Shown here: positions 1-5,597 of the stretch, one piece after another | Position numbering within the stretch: position 1 is the stretch's first letter | Layout: every line of letters starts with the position of its first letter | Assembly (NCBI GenBank): GCA_937951935.1 | Contig: CALGAM010000079.1 | Span: 1 to 8,925, forward strand | DNA length: 8,925 nt | From: an uncultured Micromonospora sp. | GTDB lineage: Bacteria > Actinomycetota > Actinomycetes > Mycobacteriales > Micromonosporaceae | Reading direction: 5' to 3' | The notes under the pieces: generated by a model | Told to the model about the DNA's origin: nothing | Database searches by the model: none | What the model saw: the letters and a program-made list of their open reading frames with translations, nothing else | Made by a program: the position numbers and the translations under genes

Positions 1-408
1 GTGCACCCGGGCTTCATGACCGACTGGCAGCAGCCGCTGGTGGTGGCGCTCACCCAGGCCCGGGGCCTGTCGATCGTGCACGAGACCGTGTACGAGCAGC
101 GACTCGGCTACACCGAGGCGCTGAACTCGATGGGCGCGACCATCCAGGTCTACCGGGAGTGCCTCGGCGGCACGCCGTGCCGGTTCGGCCGACGCAACTT
201 CACGCACTCGGCGGTGATCGCCGGTCCATCCAAGCTGCACGCCGCCGATCTGGTGATCCCGGACCTGCGGGCCGGGTTCAGCCACCTGATCGCCGCGCTG
301 GCCGCCGAGGGCACCTCCCGGGTGTACGGCGTGAACCTGATCAACCGCGGCTACGAGGACTTCGAGGCCAAGCTCGCCGCGCTCGGCGCGCACGTCGAAC
401 GCCCGTAA
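1..408 (+). CDS. murA: UDP-N-acetylglucosamine 1-carboxyvinyltransferase MurA, C-terminal part (5' end outside window)
   Basis: MurA transfers enolpyruvate from PEP to UDP-GlcNAc, the first committed step of peptidoglycan synthesis in the cytoplasm. The 135 visible residues are the C-terminal third of the usual roughly 420-450-residue enzyme; the frame is already open at base 1, so this is truncation by the window edge and not a broken gene. Recognisable MurA landmarks are HPGFMTD at residues 2-8 (Asp8 matches the catalytic Asp305 of E. coli MurA), VYEQR ending at Arg34 (position of Arg331), DLR at 88-90, and NRGYE at 115-119 with its conserved arginine. The wording HPGF-TDWQQPLVVALTQA is the actinobacterial form of the enzyme. 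The catalytic Cys/Asp loop (Cys115 in E. coli) lies upstream and cannot be checked. The gene ends with TAA at 406-408 and is followed by a strong hairpin. Confidence 0.95.
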   Translation: MHPGFMTDWQQPLVVALTQARGLSIVHETVYEQRLGYTEALNSMGATIQVYRECLGGTPCRFGRRNFTHSAVIAGPSKLHAADLVIPDLRAGFSHLIAALAAEGTSRVYGVNLINRGYEDFEAKLAALGAHVERP

Positions 409-422
409 CCGGACACTCCCGA

Positions 423-472
423 CGGCACGGGTCCTACCGCCGCCACCGCGCGGTGGGTGGGGACCCGTGCCG
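423..472 (+). terminator. Hairpin downstream of murA, probable intrinsic terminator
   Basis: A perfect 12-bp stem (423-434 with 461-472, CGGCACGGGTCC and its complement) encloses a second perfect palindrome at 443-456 (CCACCGC/GCGGTGG). It begins 15 bases after the murA stop. No T-run follows, which is common for actinomycete terminators, so termination is inferred from stem strength and position. The left arm can also pair with a second site at the start of the next gene (see findings). Confidence 0.6.
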
Positions 473-508
473 GCCGGACCGGAGGTGCGGGGCACACCGG
501 CGGTTGGC

Positions 509-523
509 TACCCTTCACCCGTG
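509..523 (+). promoter_or_regulatory. -10 box of a probable leaderless promoter for the DUF3043 gene
   Basis: TACCCT at 509-514 fits the actinobacterial -10 pattern TANNNT. It is followed by six bases and then the GTG at 521, so transcription would start at or within a base or two of the start codon. No Shine-Dalgarno sequence sits at a usable distance from that GTG; the GGAGGTG at 481-487 is 33 bases too far upstream. I see no clear -35 box. Confidence 0.5.
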
Positions 524-1126
524 CCGTCGCTCTTCCGTCGCAAGTCCGCCAACCGCGCCGAGGACTCCCCCGCCGCGGTGACCACCGCCGCGCCCGCCAC
601 CGACCGCCCCCGGGGCTACACGCCCAGCAAGCGGGAGCGGGGGGTTCAGACCCCGAAGCGGCCGGCCGTGGGTCGGCGGCCCGTCGGCGGGCGCCGGCCC
701 ATGACGAAGCAGGAGCTGCGGGAGCGGCGCCGACAGCTACGCGCCGAGGCGGCGGCCGAGTTCCGGCGGGTGGGTGGCCCCCGGGACCGTCCCCCGGAGC
801 GAGGACTGGCCCGGGACGTGGTGGACTCCCGGCGTACGGTCGGCACCTGGTTCTTCGGCGGGGCGCTGATCGTCCTGATCGGCTCGGCGCAGACCATGCC
901 GCCGGTCGTCCGGCTCGCCTCCAACGTGCTCTGGGGTCTGCTGGCCGTCGCCCTGGTGATCGACTCGGTGTTGATCTCGCGTCGGATCCGGAAGCTGGTC
1001 CGGGAGCGTTTCCCCAAGACCGACCAGCGGATGGCTTCGCTCTACCTCTACGCGATCATGCGGTCGATCACGTTCCGCCGGATGCGGGTTCCGGAGCCGC
1101 GGGTCAACATCGGCGACAAGATCTGA
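521..1126 (+). CDS. DUF3043 family membrane protein, two transmembrane helices
   Basis: This 201-residue protein belongs to the actinobacterial DUF3043 family, whose function is unknown. Residues 1-90 are a basic, proline-containing and presumably cytoplasmic tail with a charged helix-prone stretch (MTKQELRERRRQLRAEAAAEF, roughly 61-81). A family-typical DVVDSRRTVGTWFF segment (about 99-112) leads into two hydrophobic helices, roughly 110-130 and 133-153. The C-terminus carries the conserved YAIMRSITFRRMRVPEPRVNIGD pattern (about 177-199). The start was set at GTG 521 because the protein then begins MPSLFRRKS, as relatives do, and because a -10 box lies six bases upstream; an in-frame GTG at 467 lies inside the preceding hairpin and is unlikely. 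It stands alone between a terminator-like hairpin on each side, so it appears monocistronic. Confidence 0.85.
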   Translation: MPSLFRRKSANRAEDSPAAVTTAAPATDRPRGYTPSKRERGVQTPKRPAVGRRPVGGRRPMTKQELRERRRQLRAEAAAEFRRVGGPRDRPPERGLARDVVDSRRTVGTWFFGGALIVLIGSAQTMPPVVRLASNVLWGLLAVALVIDSVLISRRIRKLVRERFPKTDQRMASLYLYAIMRSITFRRMRVPEPRVNIGDKI

Positions 1127-1160
1127 GATCCGACGTCCCGCCGGGTACGGGCGCCGGGGC

Positions 1161-1221
1161 CGCGCCTGTCGCCGGTGGCGAAGACCGCCGACCGTCCCCC
1201 GCCGTCCCGGCGACAGGCGCG
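1161..1221. terminator. Bidirectional terminator between convergent genes
   Basis: A perfect 15-bp inverted repeat (1161-1175 with 1207-1221, CGCGCCTGTCGCCGG and its complement) has a 31-base loop that holds a small hairpin of its own (GGCG 1177-1180 with CGCC 1186-1189). It lies 34 bases after the stop of the plus-strand gene and 7 bases beyond the azlD stop on the minus strand. It is therefore placed to stop transcription from both sides. There is no T-run in either direction. Confidence 0.7.
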
Positions 1222-1228
1222 CGACCGA

Positions 1229-1537
1229 TCACGGTACGCCGAGCAGGCGCAGCAGCGCGGTCGTCGCGGCGGCGGCCACGACGACCGCGACGAACGGCGC
1301 CCGCCGCCAGGCCAACACCACGCCGACCAGCACTCCGAGTGGCCGGGCGAACCCGGCGAAGGCCCCCGCCTCGGTCACGGCGGCGGTCAGCGCCAGCGCC
1401 GCGAGCAGGGCCGCGGCCGCCATCGGCAGCAGGCGGGCCACCTCGTCGGGAAGGACCAGCCGGTCCCGGAGCACCAACCCGGAGAACCGGAACGCGTACG
1501 TGCCGAGGGCGAGCGCGAGGATGACCGCGATCAGCAT
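1229..1537 (-). CDS. azlD: AzlD family protein, small subunit of a branched-chain amino-acid exporter
   Basis: This 102-residue, almost wholly hydrophobic membrane protein matches AzlD, the small partner of AzlC. It has an N-terminal helix (MLIAVILALALGTYAFRFSG, 1-20, with the family's T-Y--R pattern), a central helix around 36-56, and two closely spaced helices around 65-98. AzlC and AzlD together export branched-chain amino acids or toxic analogues such as azaleucine in Bacillus subtilis; which substrate is moved here is not known. ATG 1537 was chosen because it overlaps the azlC stop by seven bases (ATGCTGA) and has GGGAG five bases upstream, which indicates translational coupling. The gene ends just before the convergent terminator, so it is the last of its operon. 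Confidence 0.88.
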   Translation of the reverse strand: MLIAVILALALGTYAFRFSGLVLRDRLVLPDEVARLLPMAAAALLAALALTAAVTEAGAFAGFARPLGVLVGVVLAWRRAPFVAVVVAAAATTALLRLLGVP

Positions 1538-2217
1538 GCCCGCTCCCGGCGCCGTCCCGGCAGCGTGAGCACGGCGAGCCCGACCAGGGCCAGCAGCACG
1601 GGCAGTCCGGCCGGCAGAAACGGGGTCGCCGCCACCGCGACCGCCGCCCCGCTGAGGGCGACCCGCCGCGTCTGGGTGTCGCGCAGGGCCGGCAGCAGCA
1701 GGGCGAGCAGGCCGGCCGGGAAGGCGGCGTCCACGCCCAGCCGGAGCGGGTCGCCGACCCGGCTGGCGAGCAGCACGCCCAGCACGGTGCCGGCGTTCCA
1801 GGCGAGGAAGAGGCCGACTCCCGCCAGCCAGAAGGCCCGCCGTTGCCCGGCCGGATCGGGCTGGGCGAGCGCGAAGGCGGTGGCCTCGTCGGTGATGAGG
1901 TGACTGCCGAGCAGCCGGTCGCGCCACCGCCGGCCGAGGACGCCGCCGAGGGCGAGCCCGAACGGCAGGTGTCGTGCGTTGATGAGCAGTCCGGCGAACA
2001 CCGCCGCGACCGGGCTGCCGGCGGCGAGCAGGCCGACGGCCATGAACTGGGCGCCGCCGGCGTACACCAGCGCGGACATCGCGAGGATCGCCGCGACCGG
2101 CAGGTCGGCGGCCACGCCGACGGCTCCGAAGGACGCGCCGACGGCCACGATCGCCACGCCGATCGCGGCGACGTCCCGCACGAGCGCCGGGACGGCTGTT
2201 CGGTTTGCCGTACGCAT
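1531..2217 (-). CDS. azlC: AzlC family branched-chain amino-acid exporter, large subunit
   Basis: This 228-residue integral membrane protein has the AzlC family hallmarks: GASFGAVGVAADLP (27-40), ALVYAGGAQFMAVGLLAAGSP (49-69), the signature NARHLPFG (80-87), and ITDEATAFALAQ (108-119). Further helices fill about 128-155 and 185-222. With AzlD it forms an exporter for branched-chain amino acids (established for B. subtilis AzlCD; substrate here inferred). ATG 2217 is the start: a promoter with its -10 only eight bases upstream means the message is leaderless or nearly so, and there is no good Shine-Dalgarno. The first gene of a two-gene operon with azlD, it diverges from an XRE/cupin regulator. 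An operator-like repeat sits inside its promoter, so it is probably controlled by that neighbour. Confidence 0.9.
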   Translation of the reverse strand: MRTANRTAVPALVRDVAAIGVAIVAVGASFGAVGVAADLPVAAILAMSALVYAGGAQFMAVGLLAAGSPVAAVFAGLLINARHLPFGLALGGVLGRRWRDRLLGSHLITDEATAFALAQPDPAGQRRAFWLAGVGLFLAWNAGTVLGVLLASRVGDPLRLGVDAAFPAGLLALLLPALRDTQTRRVALSGAAVAVAATPFLPAGLPVLLALVGLAVLTLPGRRRERAC

Positions 2218-2224
2218 GGTTCCG

Positions 2225-2230
2225 TATCAT
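2225..2230 (+). promoter_or_regulatory. Possible -10 box for the XRE/cupin regulator gene
   Basis: TATCAT at 2225-2230 fits TANNNT on the plus strand, about 75 bases upstream of the favoured start at 2306. No convincing -35 is visible at 16-19 bases; TTTGCC at 2204-2209 is only 15 bases away. It abuts the operator candidate. Confidence 0.25.
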
Positions 2231-2255
2231 GAACACGGGCTCACGTGTTCGTCAA
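2226..2255 (-). promoter_or_regulatory. azlC promoter (sigma-70/HrdB type)
   Basis: Read on the minus strand, TTGACG at 2255-2250 matches the -35 consensus in five of six bases, and CATGAT at 2231-2226 resembles a -10 element with its final T. The spacer is 18 bases, within the normal range. The predicted start of transcription falls at about 2218-2220, next to the azlC ATG at 2217. This is a prediction from sequence only. Confidence 0.5.
2231..2250. promoter_or_regulatory. Candidate operator in the azlC promoter
   Basis: A 20-bp perfect inverted repeat with 7-bp arms, GAACACG-N6-CGTGTTC, fills the spacer between the azlC -35 and -10 and shares one base with each element. A dimeric helix-turn-helix repressor bound here would block the promoter. 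The adjacent XRE/cupin gene is the obvious candidate for the binder (inference from position). The same repeat also touches the possible plus-strand -10 at 2225-2230, so it could serve autoregulation too. Confidence 0.55.
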
Positions 2256-2292
2256 ACCGAACGGATTGGCCGATGTATCGAACGACCAGGTC

Positions 2293-2297
2293 GGAGG
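2293..2297 (+). promoter_or_regulatory. Ribosome binding site that sets the regulator's start
   Basis: GGAGG at 2293-2297 lies eight bases before GTG 2306, an ideal spacing. The competing in-frame ATG at 2273 has no purine-rich site upstream, which is why the later start is preferred. Confidence 0.65.
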
Positions 2298-2305
2298 ACT
2301 CCCCG

Positions 2306-2842
2306 GTGGCCGCCATCGCCGCGGCGATACGGCGGGAACGGGAACGGGCTGGACTGTCGCTCGGGGAGTTGGCGCGCCGCGCCGGAATCGCCAAGTCGAC
2401 CCTGTCCCAGTTGGAGGCGGGCACCGGCAACCCGAGCGTGGAGACCGTCTGGGCGCTCGGCGTCGCGCTCGGCGTACCGTTCAGCCGGCTGGTGGAGCCG
2501 GCGACGGCGACGGTCCGGGTCGTCCGGGCGGGCGAGGGACCCCGGGTCCGCTCCCAGCAGGCCGACTTCGCCTGCACCCTGCTCACCGCGGGCGCCCCGC
2601 AGCTCCGACGGGACCTCTACGTCACCAACCTGGAGCCGGGCATGGTCCGACAGGCCGAACCGCACACCCCCGGCAGCGTCGAACACCTGGTGGTGGCGGC
2701 CGGACGACTGCGCACCGGGCCCGACACGGAGCAGGTCGAGCTGGGGCCCGGCGACTACGTCACGTTCCCGGGTGACGTCCCCCACCGGTACGAGGCGCTC
2801 GCTCCCGGCACCTTCGCCGTCCTGGTGATGGAGCACCCCTGA
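2306..2842 (+). CDS. XRE family transcriptional regulator with C-terminal cupin sensor domain
   Basis: This 178-residue cytoplasmic DNA-binding protein has two domains. Residues 1-65 are an XRE/Cro-type helix-turn-helix (IRRERERAGLSLGELARRAGIAKSTLSQLEAGTGNPSVETVWALGVALGV). Residues about 105-176 are a small cupin barrel, with His120, Glu126 and His127 in the first cupin motif and GDYVTFPGDVPHRY (149-162, His160) in the second; these could bind a metal or small ligand. The family senses small molecules and usually represses a neighbouring operon. It diverges from azlCD across a short region with an operator-like repeat, so it probably controls azlCD. GTG 2306 has a good ribosome binding site; ATG 2273 would add eleven residues (starting MYRTTRSEDSP) and cannot be excluded. 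Its last 88 bases overlap the convergent ABC ATPase gene. Confidence 0.88.
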   Translation: MAAIAAAIRRERERAGLSLGELARRAGIAKSTLSQLEAGTGNPSVETVWALGVALGVPFSRLVEPATATVRVVRAGEGPRVRSQQADFACTLLTAGAPQLRRDLYVTNLEPGMVRQAEPHTPGSVEHLVVAAGRLRTGPDTEQVELGPGDYVTFPGDVPHRYEALAPGTFAVLVMEHP

Positions 2843-3843
2843 GCCGGGTCCGCCCCGCCCTCCGACGCCGCGTTCCGGTAGATCCGGGCGACGACGTCCT
2901 CGATGTCGGGCTCGACGACGGCGATGTCCCGCAGCGCGACCAGCCCGGCCAACCGGGCGACGACCGCGGAGGCGGTCGCCGACTCGCAGGCGAAGACCAA
3001 CCGCCGCCCGTCAGCCTCGGTCCGCAGCAGCGGCGCCCCGGCCAGAACCGGCGGTGTTGTCAGCGGTTCGTCCAGTTCGGCCACGACCAGGCGGCGCGAA
3101 CCGTACCGGGCGTGCAGCGCCCCGATCGACCCGTCGTGCACCACCCGGCCGTGGTCGATCACCACCAGTCGGTGGCACAGCCGCTCGATGTCGGCGAGGT
3201 CGTGGGTGGTGAGCAACAGGGTGGTCTCCCCGCTGCGCCCGAGCTCGGCGAGAAAGGCCCGGACCGCCTGCTTGCTGACCACGTCGAGCCCGATCGTCGG
3301 CTCGTCGAGGAAGAGCACCTCCGGCCCGTGCAACAGCGCCGCGGTCAGCTCGCCGCGCATCCGCTGGCCGAGCGAGAGCTGCCGGACCGGGACGTCGAGA
3401 AAGTCGTCCAGGTCGAGCAGTTCGCGACAGCGGCGCAACCGGGCGGCGTGGGCGGCGGCCGGCACCCGGTAGATGTGCCGCAGCAGCGCGAACGAGTCCC
3501 GCAGTGGCAGGTCCCACCAGAGCTGTGAACGCTGGCCGAAGACGACGCCGATCCGCAGCGCGAGCTGGGTGCGCCGGGCCACCGGTGGCAGCCCGCAGAC
3601 GCGGACCTCACCGGAGGAGGGCATCAGCACGCCGGTGAGCATCTTCAGGGTGGTCGACTTCCCGGCGCCGTTGGGGCCGATGTAGCCGACCATCTCGCCA
3701 CGCCGGACGGTCAGGTCGATCCCGTCGACGGCGGTCACCCGCCGCCTCGTCCGCCGGAACCGGCCGGCCGGGACCCGTACCACGAACTCCTTGCGCAGGC
3801 CGCGCGCCTCGATCACCGGCTCGTCCCCGGGGACCGCGCTCAT
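2755..3843 (-). CDS. ABC-2 type exporter, ATP-binding protein (COG4586 type)
   Basis: This 362-residue protein supplies ATP hydrolysis for the membrane exporter formed with the two permeases upstream. Walker A is GPNGAGKST (56-64), the Q-loop glutamine is in GVVFGQRSQLWWDLP (Gln104), the signature is LSLGQRMR (156-163, Leu replacing the usual second Gly), Walker B is VLFLDEP (176-182), and the H-loop is TTHD (His214). The FGQRSQLWWDLP and QLSLGQRMRGEL wording is characteristic of COG4586, the ATPase partner of COG4587/COG3694 permeases; some members are catalogued as viologen exporters, but the substrate here is unknown. ATG 3843 overlaps the upstream stop (ATGA) and has GGAG nine bases before it. 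After the family's usual end near residue 330, about 32 further residues lead to a TAG inside the convergent regulator gene; they look like unselected extension. Confidence 0.92.
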   Translation of the reverse strand: MSAVPGDEPVIEARGLRKEFVVRVPAGRFRRTRRRVTAVDGIDLTVRRGEMVGYIGPNGAGKSTTLKMLTGVLMPSSGEVRVCGLPPVARRTQLALRIGVVFGQRSQLWWDLPLRDSFALLRHIYRVPAAAHAARLRRCRELLDLDDFLDVPVRQLSLGQRMRGELTAALLHGPEVLFLDEPTIGLDVVSKQAVRAFLAELGRSGETTLLLTTHDLADIERLCHRLVVIDHGRVVHDGSIGALHARYGSRRLVVAELDEPLTTPPVLAGAPLLRTEADGRRLVFACESATASAVVARLAGLVALRDIAVVEPDIEDVVARIYRNAASEGGADPAQGCSITRTAKVPGASASYRWGTSPGNVT

Positions 3844-4652
3844 GATCCGGTGCTCCGGTAGTGGCGCACCCCGACCCGCCAGGCCAGGGCGGCGACGAGC
3901 ACGGCCGGCAGCGCGACGGCGGGGGCCGCCCACCCCGCCCACACCGGAAGGCCGAGCGGGTCGGCGCGGCCGAGCAGCGCCAGTGCCGGGTAGTAGGCCA
4001 CGAATCCGAACCCCAGGACGTACGCGAAGACAGCCCGGAACCAGCCACTGTAGACGGTGACCGGGTACGTGGTGAAGTCCCGCCCCCCGTAGGTGAAGGC
4101 CGAACCCACCTCGCCGGAGTCGATCCACCAGAAGGACAGGGCGGCGGTGGTCACGAAGATCGAGGCGAAGAAGACCACTCCGCACACCGGGGCCAGGACC
4201 ACCAGGCCGACCCGGGCCGGGGTCCAGTCGATCCCGGCGGTCAGCACCGCGGCGACCAACACGGCGACGCCGAACAGCGCCCGGGACGCCTTGCGCAACG
4301 GCAGGTCCATCAGCAGCAGCTGGGGCAGCGCCCCGAGCGGACGGACGAGCACCGCGTCGAGCAGCCCGGTGCGGACGTACTGGCGGAGCCGCTCGATGTT
4401 GCCCACGGCGAGGTCGGCGGTGGCGAAGGCGGCCGCGGACAGCCCCACCATCACCATCGCCTCGGCCCGGGGGAAGCCGCCGAGCGTCCGGGTGAGGCGG
4501 AACAGCACGAGGACGGTGGCGACGTCGAAGACGGTGGCCCCGACGTTGCCGACCAGGTCGACCAGGAAGGAGGTCCGGTAGGAGACCTGGGACCTGGCCT
4601 GTCCACGCAACAGCGCCCAGTAGGCGGGCAGGACGCCGAGCCGGTCAGCCAC
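3840..4652 (-). CDS. ABC-2 family permease, second subunit (COG3694 type, ABC2_membrane_6)
   Basis: This 270-residue integral membrane protein is the second permease of the exporter. It has about six hydrophobic segments (near 28-52, 64-84, 124-142, 147-174, 205-227 and 238-258). A cytoplasmic motif, ERLRQYVRTGLLDAVLVRPL (87-106), matches the family's pattern of a short loop ending in an R-P pair. FGFVAYYPALALLG (215-228) is the best family marker and is typical of COG3694. GTG 4652 is chosen because the protein then starts MADRLGVLPAYWALLRGQ and overlaps the stop of the upstream permease by eight bases (GTGGCTGA). There is no strong Shine-Dalgarno, so translation probably depends on coupling. 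An upstream in-frame ATG at 4694 would lie deep in the previous gene and adds a sequence that looks like out-of-frame readthrough. The 3' end overlaps the ATPase start by four bases. Confidence 0.88.
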   Translation of the reverse strand: MADRLGVLPAYWALLRGQARSQVSYRTSFLVDLVGNVGATVFDVATVLVLFRLTRTLGGFPRAEAMVMVGLSAAAFATADLAVGNIERLRQYVRTGLLDAVLVRPLGALPQLLLMDLPLRKASRALFGVAVLVAAVLTAGIDWTPARVGLVVLAPVCGVVFFASIFVTTAALSFWWIDSGEVGSAFTYGGRDFTTYPVTVYSGWFRAVFAYVLGFGFVAYYPALALLGRADPLGLPVWAGWAAPAVALPAVLVAALAWRVGVRHYRSTGS

Positions 4653-5499
4653 CCTGCACCACCAGCCGGCGCTCGGCCGCGCCCTGCACGGCACGGCAGG
4701 CCAGCAGGATCAACCCGGCCCAGACGGCCTGCACGGCGACCAGGCCCACCTGGACCGGCCAGTCGTCGCGCTCGACGACCACGTCCAGCGGGGTCTGCAG
4801 GATGCTCGGGAACGGTGTGGCCAGCCAGAGCGGCACGGTCACCCAGTCCGGCAGGAAGTGCAGGGGAAAGTAGAGCCCGGCCAGCACCCCGGAGCCGAAG
4901 GTCCAGATCATCATCGGCCCCCGTACGTCGTGCAGCCAGTAGGCCGTGGCGTTGACCAGGTACCGGCATCCGAAGCAGATCACCACGGCCAGGACGACCG
5001 AGATCGCGAAGATCGGCGGTGTCGACCACCGGCTCGGGATCGCGACGTCGAAGAAGAGCAGCCCGGCCACCACCGGTGGCACGAACCGGGTGAGCAGGGC
5101 GTACCCGGCCCGACCCAGGTCCGCCGCGAGGTAGTTGAGCACCGGGTGCACCGGACGGAGCAGGTCGCTGGCCACGTCGCCGGTCCGGATCCGTTCGGCC
5201 AGGTCGTTCCACCCCCACAGGAGCACCACGGCGAGCAGGCCCTGGCCGACCCAGACGAAGGTGGCCAGTTGGTCGGGCGTGTAGCCCGCGGCGACGCCCC
5301 CGGCACCGGTGGCGACGGCGAGCAGGACGTGACACCGAAGAAAACCGAAGACGGTGTTGGTGAAGGCACCGGCGAGAGTAGCTTGCCGATAGGTAGAGTA
5401 CCGACGAAACCCCGATCCGGTTATGGCCGCGAATGTCCGGAACATCCACCCGATGTTTCGGGTGATGGGTGGTGGCACAGTGGCGGTGACTGAGCCCAC
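4645..5499 (-). CDS. ABC-2 family permease, first subunit (COG4587 type)
   Basis: This membrane protein (284 residues from GTG 5499) is the first gene of a three-gene exporter operon. Hydrophobic segments lie near 44-64, 79-97, 139-155, 162-184, 198-222 and 250-270. It carries the paired-permease motif ERIRTGDVASDLLRPVHPVL (102-121), equivalent to the one in the second permease. LHDVRGPMMIWTFGSGVLAGLYFPLHFLP (189-217) is the conserved C-terminal half. GTG 5499 is favoured because GGAGG lies eight bases upstream; a downstream ATG at 5445 would give a 266-residue protein starting MFRTFAAITGSG, nearer the length of many relatives, and has no good ribosome site. The codons for about residues 20-57 are unusually A/T-ending for this DNA. 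It is divergent from the TPR-protein locus, with 98 bases between the starts. Confidence 0.87.
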   Translation of the reverse strand: MGSVTATVPPPITRNIGWMFRTFAAITGSGFRRYSTYRQATLAGAFTNTVFGFLRCHVLLAVATGAGGVAAGYTPDQLATFVWVGQGLLAVVLLWGWNDLAERIRTGDVASDLLRPVHPVLNYLAADLGRAGYALLTRFVPPVVAGLLFFDVAIPSRWSTPPIFAISVVLAVVICFGCRYLVNATAYWLHDVRGPMMIWTFGSGVLAGLYFPLHFLPDWVTVPLWLATPFPSILQTPLDVVVERDDWPVQVGLVAVQAVWAGLILLACRAVQGAAERRLVVQGG

Positions 5500-5507
5500 G
5501 CCGTTAC

Positions 5508-5512
5508 CCTCC
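5508..5512 (-). promoter_or_regulatory. Ribosome binding site of the ABC operon's first gene
   Basis: On the minus strand GGAGG at 5512-5508, inside the purine run GGAAGGGAGGG (5517-5507), precedes GTG 5499 by eight bases. It is the strongest Shine-Dalgarno in the window and decides the longer start over ATG 5445. Confidence 0.65.
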
Positions 5513-5536
5513 CTTCCGCGACCACACTGCCCCGAA

Positions 5537-5554
5537 CCGGGTGACCCTACCCGG
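5537..5554 (-). promoter_or_regulatory. Possible -10 box and small inverted repeat in the divergent ABC/TPR intergenic region
   Basis: The 98 bases between the two divergent starts (5500-5597) hold TAGGGT on the minus strand (5549-5544), a TANNNT -10 candidate for the ABC operon with a roughly 40-base leader. It lies within a 6-bp inverted repeat CCGGGT-N6-ACCCGG (5537-5554), which could be an operator; a further ACCCGG follows at 5558-5563. No convincing -35 is visible on either strand, and I could not place a plus-strand promoter. Confidence 0.3.
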
Positions 5555-5585
5555 CGTACCCGGCTGCCCAGCGAGAACCTTCGAC

Positions 5586-5590
5586 GAGGT
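5586..5590 (+). promoter_or_regulatory. Ribosome binding site of the small ORF before the TPR gene
   Basis: GAGGT at 5586-5590 stands seven bases before GTG 5598. It is the only good ribosome binding site near the start of this locus. The large gene's own ATG at 5723 has only GGGGCGGG (5712-5719) before it. Confidence 0.55.
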
Positions 5591-5597
5591 GACACCC

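Larger units (their letters stand above)
2198..2262. repeat. Long-range 10-bp inverted repeat flanking the azlC start and promoter
   Basis: GTTCGGTTTG at 2198-2207 is the exact complement of CAAACCGAAC at 2253-2262. The left copy is inside the first codons of azlC and the right copy overlaps the azlC -35 box. The 45 bases between them contain the start codon, the promoter and the 20-bp operator candidate. It could be a second pair of regulator half-sites. An RNA started at the azlC promoter would contain only one arm, so an azlC mRNA hairpin is unlikely. Confidence 0.55.

Noticed and set aside
1..408. murA fragment as a truncated pseudogene
   Set aside because: The frame is open at the first base of the window and all C-terminal landmarks are intact, so the missing part is simply outside the window.
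457..1524. Open frame of 355 codons on the plus strand over the DUF3043 gene, the terminator and azlD
   Set aside because: It runs through a recognisable gene in another frame, through the convergent hairpin and antisense to azlD. Its sequence is Arg/Gly/Pro noise without a domain.
1229..2236. A 335-codon minus-strand frame apparently fusing azlD to upstream sequence
   Set aside because: Only its last 102 codons are AzlD. The rest is azlC read in the wrong frame, while the true azlC frame ends by overlapping the azlD start.
2252..2836. A 194-codon minus-strand frame antisense to the XRE/cupin gene
   Set aside because: It shows no domain, has no separate ribosome site, and covers a confidently identified gene.
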